Positions 1-8,106 of a stretch of DNA of 64,000 nt are shown piece by piece. Both the position numbers and the translations under genes were made by a program. Source of the DNA: Lachnospiraceae bacterium UBA7182 (GTDB lineage: Bacteria > Bacillota > Clostridia > Lachnospirales > Lachnospiraceae). Under the pieces are notes generated by a model that was not told the DNA's origin, made no database searches, and saw only the letters and a program-made list of their open reading frames with translations. The stretch lies in contig DKVI01000071.1 of NCBI GenBank assembly GCA_002491115.1, positions 9,275 through 73,274 on the forward strand, given 5' to 3'. Every line of letters starts with the position of its first letter. Within the stretch, counting starts at the first letter, position 1.

Positions 1-159
1 GCGTTTCTGGTCTACGCGGTCATGAAATCAGGTATACGGATTCCGTTGGCAGATGCGGAGCCGGGATTGCTGCTTATGGTTCTTTTGATCCTTTGCATCC
101 TGGTTCTGGGAATCTCTTACAGAGCTTCCGTATGTCTGATGGAAAAAAAGGAGTTTTGA
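1..159 (+). CDS. Membrane protein, C-terminal end only
   Basis: An open frame runs in from the left edge and stops with TGA at 157-159. The 52 visible residues contain one hydrophobic segment (PGLLLMVLLILCILVLGI) followed by a short charged tail ending KKEF. This is the end of an integral membrane protein, possibly a transporter permease. The family cannot be named from this much sequence. A terminator follows directly. Confidence 0.6.
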   Translation, partial: AFLVYAVMKSGIRIPLADAEPGLLLMVLLILCILVLGISYRASVCLMEKKEF

Positions 160-183
160 CTTATTGAAAATTTTTAATTGATA

Positions 184-230
184 AGAAAGAGCCGTCTACT
201 TTTCCAGGAGCAGGACGGCTATTTCTTATT
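184..230 (+). terminator. Intrinsic terminator after the left-edge gene
   Basis: The hairpin has arms GCCGTC (191-196) and GACGGC (214-219), extended by flanking AAGAAA / TTTCTT pairing, and is followed by a T-rich run. It lies 25 bases after the stop codon of the edge gene. Confidence 0.75.
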
Positions 231-290
231 TTTACTGTGACACAATAAAAAAGTGAAAAAACCTTGCATTTACAATGTTTTCTCACTCTA

Positions 291-363
291 TGGAGCATAT
301 GGGATTCGAACCCACGGCCTCAACAATGCGAATGTTGCGCGCTCCCAACTGCGCTAATGCCCC
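291..363 (-). tRNA. tRNA-Ala (anticodon CGC)
   Basis: The reverse complement folds as a 73-nt tRNA: acceptor GGGGCAT pairs with ATGCTCC, there is a D-arm TAGCGCAGTTGGGAGCG, anticodon stem CAACA/TGTTG around loop TTCGCAT, a T-loop GGTTCGAATCC, and discriminator A. Anticodon CGC reads GCG (Ala). CCA is not encoded. Confidence 0.92.
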
Positions 364-377
364 GTTTATTTAAAAAG

Positions 378-451
378 TGGAAGCAATGGGGCTCGAACCC
401 ATGACCTCTCGCGTGTGAGGCGAACGCTCATCCCAGCTGAGCTATGCTTCC
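378..451 (-). tRNA. tRNA-Val (anticodon CAC)
   Basis: The reverse complement gives acceptor GGAAGCA with TGCTTCC, a D-arm AGCTCAGCTGGGATGAGC, loop CTCACAC between TTCGC and GCGAG, and T-arm GGGTTCGAGCCC. Anticodon CAC reads GTG (Val). It lies 14 bp from the tRNA-Ala gene and on the same strand, so the two are probably co-transcribed. CCA is not encoded. Confidence 0.92.
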
Positions 452-516
452 GTGTTTTTTATTATAGCACTTCTGGAAGAAAATACAAGATAAAATTTAA
501 GAAAAAGTAAAATCTT

Positions 517-546
517 TTGGATACTGTATGACAAGCAGGGTAGAAT
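517..546 (+). promoter_or_regulatory. Probable sigma-A promoter of the lipoprotein gene
   Basis: TTGGAT (517-522), an 18-base spacer, then TAGAAT (541-546). It sits about 58 bases before the chosen start at 605. Confidence 0.5.
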
Positions 547-604
547 GTGCTACAATAATCCTGCAACAGTGACAGACAAGGATCATGTTGGAGGCAAAAA
601 AGAA

Positions 605-1795
605 ATGATAAGCTGGAAAAAAGCAGGACTGTTTTTTACATGCGTTTTGCTGCTTATGACAGGATGCGGTAAAGAGGCAGAAGATACAGACAGAATAGAA
701 GTCAGAGAAATTGACAGTGAAGCAGGGACGGACACAGACGCGCAGGAGCGCAAAGAAGCATCGGATGAAGAAGCAGAAACGGCGTCTTCGACGGAGGCCT
801 CCAGAGAGCTTACCGTTCAGGAACTCCGGGATTTTTCCGTCTGGATCGATGCAGGGGATAATCATGGCAATTATGGATTTCTCTTATCAGAATACGACCG
901 CCCGCAGGATGTGGACCTGGACCAGGTATTTTATACGGGCGCGGGTCTGTCCGTGGAATCCATGAGTCCCGAGGAGGAACAGGCATATCTTAAAGCAACC
1001 GGCCAGGAAGAAATCTATACAGACACCACAAGACTGACCACAGAAGATATAAAAGGATTTCTGGAAAAGAAGCTTGGAACTTCTTATGAAGAGATGACCC
1101 GCCCCCTTTCCTGGACGTATCTGCCGGAATATGATATCTATATCCATGAACATGGAGATACGAATTATATGAATTTTACCTGTGTAAGCGGCAGGCTGAC
1201 AGAAGAAGGGCTTTATGAGCTGGAATGCGTGCCGGGAGATACAGAATATGTGCCGGAAGAATTTTGCAGTCGTTTGACACTGAAGAAAAACGGTTCCGAC
1301 TGGCAGTTTGTTTCCAATGCGCATGTGGAAGGACTCAGCTATTCCATGGATATATGGAAGATTGATGACCAGTGCTTTGATACGGAACTGGAAGGCTGGG
1401 GAGAAGTGACCTTTACTTCCTATGCGCCTGCCGAAAGCGCATATGGAAATCAGGACGTCTGCTTTAAGCTGATAAAAGATGACCAGACGGTGTATCAGTT
1501 TCCCCCTGTGGAAGAGGGGAACTACCGATACGGAAAACGGTTTCAGAAGATAGAAGCGGTCAGCTTTCAGGATTATAATAATGACGGCAACCGGGATGTG
1601 ATCCTGATTATAAAATATGAACCTTTTGTAAGCGACGACGATGTAAATCCGACGGAAGTGCGTCTCTATCGGAACCGGCCGGAAACCAGGGATTTTCTGC
1701 TTGATACGGACAAGATGGATTTTCTGAATATCAATCGGTACAATAACAGTATTCAGGAAGTGTTAGAACACATAGACGGCGGAAGGGAGGAGTAA
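605..1795 (+). CDS. Secreted lipoprotein of unknown function
   Basis: The protein has 396 residues. The N terminus is a lipoprotein signal peptide: MISWKK, a hydrophobic core, and the lipobox LMTGC with the lipidated cysteine at about residue 21. An Asp/Glu/Thr-rich linker (about residues 23-65) follows and would hold the globular part away from the membrane. A longer frame opens at 545, but GGAGG at about 590 and the signal peptide fix the start at 605. The C-terminal part has a DYNNDGNRD stretch, like the calcium-binding Asp loops of VCBS/FG-GAP-type proteins, so a repeat-type binding fold is possible. No family is recognised. It ends 4 bases before the epimerase gene, so the two are probably co-transcribed. 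Confidence 0.75.
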   Translation: MISWKKAGLFFTCVLLLMTGCGKEAEDTDRIEVREIDSEAGTDTDAQERKEASDEEAETASSTEASRELTVQELRDFSVWIDAGDNHGNYGFLLSEYDRPQDVDLDQVFYTGAGLSVESMSPEEEQAYLKATGQEEIYTDTTRLTTEDIKGFLEKKLGTSYEEMTRPLSWTYLPEYDIYIHEHGDTNYMNFTCVSGRLTEEGLYELECVPGDTEYVPEEFCSRLTLKKNGSDWQFVSNAHVEGLSYSMDIWKIDDQCFDTELEGWGEVTFTSYAPAESAYGNQDVCFKLIKDDQTVYQFPPVEEGNYRYGKRFQKIEAVSFQDYNNDGNRDVILIIKYEPFVSDDDVNPTEVRLYRNRPETRDFLLDTDKMDFLNINRYNNSIQEVLEHIDGGREE

Positions 1796-1799
1796 GCAT

Positions 1800-2483
1800 A
1801 TGATATCATTACTGGCAACGGCTGCCCAGATGAAAGAACTGGACCGGGCCGCCATAGAGGAACGAAACATTCCTTCTCTTACACTGATGGAGCGGGCGGC
1901 GCAGGCAGTCGCGGACAGAGCGGCGCAGATGATACAGGTTTCCGGGCAGGAGCCGGGAGAAGTGGTCGTTTACTGCGGTCCGGGAAATAACGGCGGGGAC
2001 GGGATCGCGGCCGCGAGAATCCTGATGGAACGGGGGTTCAAAGTCCGGGCGTTCCTTGTGGGAAAAAGAGAAAAGATGACGGCGGATTCCTGCGCCATGG
2101 AGAAGAAGCTGCTTGACGCAGGCGGGAAACTGGAAGATTTTATGCCGGGAACCGCGCCGGATCAGGAGACGCTTTCCGGATGCAGTTGTATGATCGACGC
2201 TCTGTTCGGGGTAGGGCTTAAGCGTCCGGTGGCCGGAGACTTTTTATCGGCAGTCCGGCAGATCAACCAGGAAGACTGTCCGGTCGTCGCATGCGATCTT
2301 CCCTCCGGGGTGGATACGGATACCGGCGTCATATTAGGAGAGGCCGTCCGGGCCGACTGGACTGTGACATTTACCTGTTTGAAACGCGGACTGGTGCAGG
2401 GGGAAGGAAAAGAGTGTGCAGGAAAGGCGGAAGCAGTGTCCATTGGGATTCCCGAAGAACTGATCTTTCAGATCATCTGTTAA
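1800..2483 (+). CDS. nnrE: NAD(P)H-hydrate epimerase (YjeF N-terminal domain)
   Basis: The enzyme epimerises R-NAD(P)HX to the S form during repair of hydrated nicotinamide cofactors in the cytoplasm. The 227 residues correspond to the YjeF_N domain alone. Visible marks are the N-terminal segment MKELDRAAIEE, the phosphate-binding loop GPGNNGGDG at residues 60-68, ALFGVGLKRPV, and the catalytic-type stretch ACDLPSGVDTDTG. In many bacteria this domain is fused to the ADP/ATP-dependent dehydratase NnrD. Here the reading frame ends after the epimerase domain and a transporter follows, so the dehydratase must be encoded elsewhere if present. Confidence 0.9.
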   Translation: MISLLATAAQMKELDRAAIEERNIPSLTLMERAAQAVADRAAQMIQVSGQEPGEVVVYCGPGNNGGDGIAAARILMERGFKVRAFLVGKREKMTADSCAMEKKLLDAGGKLEDFMPGTAPDQETLSGCSCMIDALFGVGLKRPVAGDFLSAVRQINQEDCPVVACDLPSGVDTDTGVILGEAVRADWTVTFTCLKRGLVQGEGKECAGKAEAVSIGIPEELIFQIIC

Positions 2484-2517
2484 AGGCAAATATGGAGATA
2501 GAAAGAAGGCTTATTTA

Positions 2518-3885
2518 ATGGAAGACAGACAGAAAATACAGTTATTTGAGGAGGCGCCTGTACCGAAAGCCGTTATGACCATGTCGGTGCCGATGATTAT
2601 CAGTTCACTGGTCATGGTTGTCTATAATCTGGCGGATACCTATTTTGTGGGTATGGTTAACGACCCGATACAAAATGCGGCCGTAGCCCTTGCCGCGCCG
2701 GTTCTTCTGGCGTTTAACGCGGTGAACAACCTGTTCGGTGTAGGAAGCTCCAGTATGATGAGCCGCGCCCTGGGAAGCAGGGAGTATGATACCGTATACA
2801 GAAGCTCCGCATTCGGTTTTTACTGCGCCCTTTTAAGCGGCGCCTTGTTTTCTCTTTTGTATACGGTGTTTCGGCAGCCGCTTCTTGTGCTTCTTGGCTC
2901 GGATGCCTCTACGGCGGCGGCCACCGGCGAATATTTAAAATGGACCGTTACCTGCGGCGCGGTGCCTGCCATATTAAATGTGGTGTTTGCCTATCTGGTG
3001 CGGGCGGAAGGATCGTCTCTGCACGCCAGCATCGGGACCATGAGCGGCTGTCTTTTAAACATCGTTCTTGACCCTGTCTTTATCCTGCCCTGGGGACTGA
3101 ATATGGGGGCAGCAGGGGCAGGGCTTGCAACGTTTCTTTCCAACTGTGCAGCGTGCCTGTACTTTTTCATCCTCCTGTATGTTAAACGGGGAAAGACTTT
3201 TGTATGCATCAGGCCGTCCATGTTCAGCCTGAATAGAAAGATCGTCGGCAGTATCTGCGGTGTCGGCATTCCCGCGTCCATCCAGAATCTTCTGAATGTC
3301 ACGGGAATGACCGTCCTTAATAATTTTACATCCGTTTACGGAGCCGACGCGGTGGCGGCTATGGGGATTTCCCAGAAGATCAATATGGTCCCCATGTATA
3401 TTGCACTGGGGCTTTCCCAGGGCATCATGCCGTTAGTCAGCTACAACTATGCCAGCGGCAATACAAAGCGCATGAAACAGACGGTAGGATTTTCTGCCAA
3501 AATATCCATTACATTCCTGACGCTTATAACGATTGGTTATTATTTCGGAGCTTCCTTTCTCATCGGTTTATTTATGAAAAATGAAACGATCATTGCTTAT
3601 GGAAGCCGTTTTTTGCGGGGCTTATGTCTGGCGCTGCCGTTTTTATGTATGGATTTTCTGGCAGTGGGCGTATTTCAGGCCTGCGGCATGGGAAGCAAAT
3701 CACTGGTCTTTGCAATCCTTCGTAAGATTGTGCTGGAAATTCCGGCGCTGTATATTCTGAACCGCCTGTTTCCGCTGTACGGCCTTGCGTTTTCGCAGTT
3801 TACGGCAGAGGTTGTTCTCGCCGTCGCGGCTGTCGTTGTCCTGTTCCGGCTCTTCCGCCAGTTGGAACATCGTCCGGCAAATTAG
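2518..3885 (+). CDS. MATE family efflux transporter
   Basis: A 455-residue integral membrane protein of about 12 helices, the usual length for MATE (multi-antimicrobial extrusion) exporters. These use a Na+ or H+ gradient to expel cationic drugs or metabolites. The start has the family pattern (P-KAVMTMSVPMIISSLVMVVYNLADTYFVG), followed by the F-V-G-SSSMMSRALG segment. The internally repeated half begins near residue 230 (GVGIPASIQNLLNVTGM). It lies 34 bases after nnrE on the same strand. The substrate cannot be read from sequence. A second MATE gene lies at 57897-59195. Confidence 0.9.
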   Translation: MEDRQKIQLFEEAPVPKAVMTMSVPMIISSLVMVVYNLADTYFVGMVNDPIQNAAVALAAPVLLAFNAVNNLFGVGSSSMMSRALGSREYDTVYRSSAFGFYCALLSGALFSLLYTVFRQPLLVLLGSDASTAAATGEYLKWTVTCGAVPAILNVVFAYLVRAEGSSLHASIGTMSGCLLNIVLDPVFILPWGLNMGAAGAGLATFLSNCAACLYFFILLYVKRGKTFVCIRPSMFSLNRKIVGSICGVGIPASIQNLLNVTGMTVLNNFTSVYGADAVAAMGISQKINMVPMYIALGLSQGIMPLVSYNYASGNTKRMKQTVGFSAKISITFLTLITIGYYFGASFLIGLFMKNETIIAYGSRFLRGLCLALPFLCMDFLAVGVFQACGMGSKSLVFAILRKIVLEIPALYILNRLFPLYGLAFSQFTAEVVLAVAAVVVLFRLFRQLEHRPAN

Positions 3886-3892
3886 AAAGAAA

Positions 3893-3920
3893 GGGGTTGC
3901 CGCGGCGAAACGGCAGCCCC
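3893..3920 (+). terminator. GC-rich hairpin after the MATE gene
   Basis: GGGGTTGCCG pairs with CGGCAGCCCC around CGGCGAAA, eight bases after the MATE stop codon. No T-run follows, so termination would be weak or factor-dependent. Apart from this hairpin and the promoter at 4007-4036, I see nothing in 3886-4223. Confidence 0.45.
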
Positions 3921-4006
3921 TGTAGGATGGAAGCGGAAGAATGGAAAATCATGCATTCTGCTCAATTTTTAAAGATTTTATAAGAAATTTTCGTCAGAAA
4001 GAACAT

Positions 4007-4036
4007 TTGACTTTCCCGAAAAGAATATGATAAACT
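4007..4036 (+). promoter_or_regulatory. Possible promoter of the DUF2798 gene
   Basis: TTGACT (4007-4012), 18 bases, then TAAACT (4031-4036). This would give a leader of about 180 nt before the start at 4224. No riboswitch fold was recognised in the leader. Confidence 0.35.
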
Positions 4037-4223
4037 CATAGAGTAAAGGAAAAGAAAGCATACATGATGACACAGGTAGTGCAGAGCACATAAATCTGAT
4101 TACGGAACATGGCTTACGTTTTGGAGAAGAATGTGCAGAAGTTTGCCTGTGTTTTTTGTGTGCCGGAAATCCGAAAAAACGCATCAAAAGAGAAGATGCA
4201 GAATTTTAAACAGGAGGAAAAAT

Positions 4224-4793
4224 ATGCCAGGTAATCAGTTTGAAAGGATGGTATTTGCCTTTTTGACCGTACTGGTGACGGTTCATGCTTATGTATTTTA
4301 CAGTCTGTATGTAGTGAATGGTTCTCTGCTGATGCAGTTGACCGGCGCAGATTCGGTGCTTCACGCGTTAGATGCCCAGGGAGGGGTCTACATGCTCGGA
4401 AGGATGGTGCCCATACGGGCGGTGATCCTGGTGGAGTTTGTGCTGGCCTATGGGCTGGAATGTCTCATGGGAAGTCCCTTTTCTTTTCGTTTTGCCTGTA
4501 AAAATTTCGAGCCGGGGAAGACACATCCGGTTATTTTTGAGAGTGCCGTGATCTGCGCTACCGTGGGGTTGATGTGCCCGGTTATGAGTTTTCTGGCCGC
4601 ATGGCTGTACTATCCGTATTATTCGGGTTTCTGTCTGCTGACCCTGCTGGCGAATTGGCTGAAGCTGGTGTGCCTGAATTTCCCTTTCGCATTTTTCAGC
4701 CAGCTGTTCTTTATCCAGCCGCTGATCAGAACCGTCTTTAAGGTGCTGTTCCGCAAAGAGCGCATGGATGCTGCAGAAGGTTTGTCTGCATAA
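4224..4793 (+). CDS. DUF2798 family membrane protein
   Basis: The 189 residues show four hydrophobic segments in two halves. The first begins NQFERMVFAFLTVLVTVHAYVFYSLY, the typical DUF2798 opening. The second repeats the pattern after about residue 95. The start at 4224 is fixed by AGGAGG seven bases upstream; a longer frame from 4131 has no ribosome binding site and would add a basic, non-conserved leader. Family members are small inner-membrane proteins of unknown function. It appears to be a single-gene unit, closed by a strong hairpin. Confidence 0.75.
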   Translation: MPGNQFERMVFAFLTVLVTVHAYVFYSLYVVNGSLLMQLTGADSVLHALDAQGGVYMLGRMVPIRAVILVEFVLAYGLECLMGSPFSFRFACKNFEPGKTHPVIFESAVICATVGLMCPVMSFLAAWLYYPYYSGFCLLTLLANWLKLVCLNFPFAFFSQLFFIQPLIRTVFKVLFRKERMDAAEGLSA

Positions 4794-4807
4794 GCAGTAG
4801 ATGAATA

Positions 4808-4836
4808 GAGGGATGGCATCTGCCATCCCTTTATAA
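4808..4836 (+). terminator. Terminator, probably used from both sides
   Basis: AGGGATGGCA pairs perfectly with TGCCATCCCT around TC, followed by TTTATAAAAAA. It stands between two convergent genes and can serve both. Confidence 0.75.
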
Positions 4837-4856
4837 AAAAACGAAACATAATTTTT

Positions 4857-5927
4857 TTACAGCCTGCGGCGGTACTTTTCAATCAACGCCTGAAAAGACG
4901 GCTCCTGACGAAGAAATTCGTACTCCGGCGACTGCTCTAAAGCGGCGATCATAGGCGGAAGGATCGACGCAGAAGGATCTTTTGCAAAGGCTTCGGGGAT
5001 CTGGTCATACAGAGGGCAGTCGCTTAATTCCCACAGGTGAGAGATGGAAGAAAGCAGCGCTTCCACCAGCCGTATGCTTTCTTCTTTTTCTTCTTTGGCG
5101 AGCGCAATGTCCAGGGGGAGGATGAATCTGAAATAATCGCCGTAGCCCAGAATCGTGACCGCCTGTCCGGTGATTTCGGCAATTCGGGAAGCTTTTTCCA
5201 GGTTGCCGCCGGCGAGCTGTACTTTTACCAGACGTGTCAGGGTGCCGTTTAAATCCATGACCGTCGTAAACAGTTTTCTTTGAAGCAGCTTTTCCGCTTC
5301 TGGAAGCTGTTCTTTTTTACTCAGATACAAGTCTGCCTGAGTGACTTTTTTATCCAGCACATTGTATTCAGGCAGAAGATCAATCATTTCCTGCGCTTTG
5401 TCGTACTCCTTTTGTGTCATATACCGCGAGGCGAGCATAAAGGCTGACGAAATTTTCAGTTTTTCATCTGTTCCTTCCACGACCCGTCGGTGCCAGGAGA
5501 GGATCTTATCCTCATAAGGGAATCTTTCTTCGGCGGATAAGGTGGACATAATTAGTGTACCCTCCAGAACCAGAGCAAAAGTATGAAGCATGGACACACA
5601 GTAAGGATATTCCCGGACCTTCTGTTCCATAAAAGCAACGGCTTTGGAGAGCCCTTTTTCTTTTCCTTCTTCTTTCAGAATTTCAGAGATTGTGCTGCAA
5701 AATTTCTGAATTTCCTGCTCGGACGGCTCTTCGCGGAAACACAAAAGCACGTTTGGCTCTGTCTTTAAGACCCTGGCCAGGGCGGGCAGAAGCGTAATGT
5801 CCGGATAGCTGACGCCGGATTCCCACTTGCTGACGGCGGGCGTGGATACGCCCAAGTATTCGGCGATCTGTTCCTGGGTAAGTCCCAGCTCTTTTCTTTT
5901 TTCACGTATTTTCTGATTCATCGGCAT
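4857..5927 (-). CDS. XRE-family regulator with C-terminal helical repeats
   Basis: A 356-residue cytoplasmic DNA-binding regulator. Residues about 5-60 form a Cro/C1-type helix-turn-helix (IREKRKELGLTQEQIAEYLG, recognition helix STPAVSKWESG). The remaining roughly 290 residues are all-helical and resemble tetratricopeptide-type repeats, as in peptide- or ligand-sensing XRE regulators. The first ATG at 5927 is used; a second lies two codons later. A promoter lies 33 bases upstream. The target is unknown; it faces away from the adjacent DUF3990 cassette, separated by about 110 bp. Confidence 0.8.
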   Translation of the reverse strand: MPMNQKIREKRKELGLTQEQIAEYLGVSTPAVSKWESGVSYPDITLLPALARVLKTEPNVLLCFREEPSEQEIQKFCSTISEILKEEGKEKGLSKAVAFMEQKVREYPYCVSMLHTFALVLEGTLIMSTLSAEERFPYEDKILSWHRRVVEGTDEKLKISSAFMLASRYMTQKEYDKAQEMIDLLPEYNVLDKKVTQADLYLSKKEQLPEAEKLLQRKLFTTVMDLNGTLTRLVKVQLAGGNLEKASRIAEITGQAVTILGYGDYFRFILPLDIALAKEEKEESIRLVEALLSSISHLWELSDCPLYDQIPEAFAKDPSASILPPMIAALEQSPEYEFLRQEPSFQALIEKYRRRL

Positions 5928-5959
5928 ATCGGGTTATTTCCTTTCTGTTTTGTGCTTTT

Positions 5960-5988
5960 ATCATATCATCCGGAATGATGAGGTACAA
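5960..5988 (-). promoter_or_regulatory. Promoter of the XRE regulator
   Basis: On the minus strand TTGTAC (5988-5983), 17 bases, TATGAT (5965-5960). Confidence 0.55.
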
Positions 5989-6038
5989 TTGAAGAAATTT
6001 TAATAAAACAGGAAAGAAAATTAACTTCCGGTTAATTT

Positions 6039-6479
6039 TTATAAAACATGCCTTTTATAACATCTTTGTTCATAAATTTCTTTCAAATTATCAATGGCCA
6101 TTTCAACGTCAAGGGTATGGAAACCAAGCCAGCATTCACTCATTGTTTTAGCATCGGCAATTTTATATATTTCACGGCTATATTTACCCGTGTAGTAATG
6201 CCAATAGCGATAGGTATATCCTGTCCAATACATTATTTCCTGGGAATAAATCATGCCAGCCTTTTTGAGCCCGTTCATTTCATCATTTAGTTCCTCGAGA
6301 ATATATTCCTCGCCCGCCCATTGCAATCGATCATAGACATCATCAAGGGCAGCCGCGGTTTTACTGTTCATAAAAGATTCTATAAATAATGGACAATCCA
6401 ATCTGGCTTTTAGAGCAAGTTCAAACAATCGTCCTTGTATATCGCAAAGCTGACGTTTTTCAAGAGTGAGTTTTTTCAT
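6039..6479 (-). CDS. Small helical protein paired with the DUF3990 gene
   Basis: The protein has 146 residues, is mostly helical and aromatic-rich (YWTGYTYRYWHYYTGKYS), and has no signal or membrane segment. I do not recognise the family with certainty. The ATG at 6479 follows the upstream stop by one base, with AGGTG eight bases before it; a GTG at 6488 is the alternative. The tight coupling to the DUF3990 gene suggests a partner or antitoxin. Like its neighbour it is visibly richer in A+T than the flanking genes, which suggests acquisition as a unit. Confidence 0.6.
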   Translation of the reverse strand: MKKLTLEKRQLCDIQGRLFELALKARLDCPLFIESFMNSKTAAALDDVYDRLQWAGEEYILEELNDEMNGLKKAGMIYSQEIMYWTGYTYRYWHYYTGKYSREIYKIADAKTMSECWLGFHTLDVEMAIDNLKEIYEQRCYKRHVL

Positions 6480-6480
6480 T

Positions 6481-7176
6481 TTATTCACCTGCCTCTAATA
6501 TTTCATCAAAGAACCGACCTTCACGACGATATTTCCGGCAAATTTCATCTGCCATTGCAATGCCTTTAGAACGGTTGGATTCACTTTCTCGTTTTAGTTT
6601 ATCCCGATCATTCACGGTGAGCTTTTGTTCCTCAAGTATTTTTATTTTTTTGCAGGCTTTTTCTGTTAAAGCTACATATTGCTTACCAAGTTTTAATGCT
6701 GAAAGACTGTTAATAAGTGCCATATCAGTAATTTCTCCATTGAAAAAGCGATCCAGAACGACGAACATTCTATCGTTAGCAATATAGCCAACAATCATGT
6801 CACAGCCGCTGCTTAAATTTGCAAAATAATCATAGATAGCCGAATGTTTCACGGATTCCATTTTGCCACGATTATATGCAATTAACAATGCCCAATCTAA
6901 TCCAACTTCTATATCAAGGATTTTGAGATCTGACAAGTTAACACTTAACGTATATATTCTGGCATCAGGATAATTGCAAATTAAAGTAAGCGGTTGCGTT
7001 CGATCAGTTCCCATATAAAACCCTTTTCCAAAATCGCAATGTTCCCGGCTTGCAGGGGCAATAATCCCACGAATCCCCGATTTTGAACCATGATAAAGCG
7101 TAACAATTTCGTTCGTTTCAATAATCTGGTTTCCTTCAAATTGGGAAAAATTAATTATATTTTCGGAATTTTTCAT
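6481..7176 (-). CDS. DUF3990 protein, ADP-ribosyltransferase-like
   Basis: The protein has 231 residues. Residues about 25-60 read LYHGSKSGIRG...CDFGKGFYMGTD. His29-Gly30 in YHGS and the block FGKGFYMG match the first two core motifs of PARP/diphtheria-toxin-type ADP-ribosyltransferases (H-G-S/T, and F-G-K-G-Y/F). A segment QYVALTEKA near residue 167 occupies the place of the third motif; Gln stands where classical PARPs have Glu. The family is DUF3990, often linked to toxin-antitoxin-like loci. Base composition is lower in GC than in neighbouring genes. The downstream gene is separated by one base. Enzymatic activity is inferred only. Confidence 0.7.
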   Translation of the reverse strand: MKNSENIINFSQFEGNQIIETNEIVTLYHGSKSGIRGIIAPASREHCDFGKGFYMGTDRTQPLTLICNYPDARIYTLSVNLSDLKILDIEVGLDWALLIAYNRGKMESVKHSAIYDYFANLSSGCDMIVGYIANDRMFVVLDRFFNGEITDMALINSLSALKLGKQYVALTEKACKKIKILEEQKLTVNDRDKLKRESESNRSKGIAMADEICRKYRREGRFFDEILEAGE

Positions 7177-7297
7177 AGTGTCATCCTCGAATTACAGTAT
7201 AACATTTGGGCAGTCTGATTATAACATATGAAATAACAGGATACAATACAGAGTCCCTGTTAAAACAAAGAAAGCTACTATATGTATGTCCTGCTTC

Positions 7298-7313
7298 TTA
7301 CAATTTCGTAAGG
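7298..7313 (+). promoter_or_regulatory. Palindromic operator upstream of the two-component genes
   Basis: CTTAC-AATTTC-GTAAG, a perfect 5-bp inverted repeat with 6-bp spacing, just upstream of the -35 element at 7328. The same pattern recurs at 9318-9333 before the ABC genes, which suggests binding by the adjacent response regulator. Confidence 0.5.
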
Positions 7314-7327
7314 TACATGCGCTTTTC

Positions 7328-7356
7328 TTGTGTTTTGTCCTGGTTCAGTATATACT
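7328..7356 (+). promoter_or_regulatory. Promoter of the response regulator/kinase unit
   Basis: TTGTGT (7328-7333), 17 bases, TATACT (7351-7356), about 42 bases before the start at 7399. Confidence 0.6.
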
Positions 7357-7398
7357 AAAACACAAAACAGGTAAAATCAATGGCAGGAGGTTGGGTCC

Positions 7399-8106
7399 AT
7401 GGAAAAGCTGCTTTTACTGGAAGATGACATCGGTCTGGTGGACGGACTTATGTATACGCTTGAAAAAGAAGGATATCTGCTCCGGGTAGCCCGGACGGTA
7501 AAAGAAGCAAGGGAACAGCTTAAGAACGGCGAGCCGTATGCGCTTCTTATTCTGGACGTGTCTTTGCCGGACGGGTCCGGTTTTGACGTCTGCAAAGAAG
7601 TCCGCGCGTCAGGGAACCAGACGCCGATCCTTTTCCTTACGGCGGCAGATGAAGAAACTCATGTGATTCGCGGACTGGATCTGGGAGGTGACGATTATTT
7701 ATCCAAACCTTTCCGGCTAGGAGAACTGTGTTCCAGAATCCGGGCGCTGATCAGGAGGAGCCATATCAGGAACCTGTCGGAAGAAACGGATGTTTTAAGT
7801 TCCGGACCTTTGAAAATCTGCCTGACAGAAAGCAAAGTCTTAAAAGACGGCGTATCTTTGGCACTGACAGCCATGGAATACCGCCTGCTGTGTCTGCTGA
7901 TCAGACATCAGGGACAGATTCTTACAAGAGAACAAATTTTAGATGCTTTGTGGGACGGAAGCGGGAACTATGTGGACGATAATACGCTGTCTGTCCATAT
8001 CCGAAGGCTCAGAGAAAAGATTGAAGAAAATCCTTCTCATCCTGTCCGGCTTTTGACGGTCAGGGGATTTGGCTACCAGTGGAAAGGAGAGGGGCGTACA
8101 CCATGA
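7399..8106 (+). CDS. OmpR-family response regulator
   Basis: The protein has 235 residues. The receiver domain (1-120) has the acidic pocket LLLEDD, phosphoacceptor Asp53 in LILDVSLPDG, and the conserved Lys in DDYLSKPF. A winged-helix DNA-binding domain (about 135-230) follows, with LTAMEYRLLCLLIRHQG and VHIRRLREKIE. The gene overlaps the kinase gene by ATGA and lies upstream of an ABC transporter, a layout typical of sensor systems that control an FtsX-type exporter. Its likely DNA sites are the CTTAC-N6-GTAAG palindromes before this gene and before the ABC unit. Confidence 0.93.
   Translation: MEKLLLLEDDIGLVDGLMYTLEKEGYLLRVARTVKEAREQLKNGEPYALLILDVSLPDGSGFDVCKEVRASGNQTPILFLTAADEETHVIRGLDLGGDDYLSKPFRLGELCSRIRALIRRSHIRNLSEETDVLSSGPLKICLTESKVLKDGVSLALTAMEYRLLCLLIRHQGQILTREQILDALWDGSGNYVDDNTLSVHIRRLREKIEENPSHPVRLLTVRGFGYQWKGEGRTP

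Noticed and set aside
887..1324. Long antisense frame inside the lipoprotein gene
   Set aside because: It is a shadow of the plus-strand gene with no ribosome binding site; similar antisense frames elsewhere (for example 22672-23532) were dropped for the same reason.
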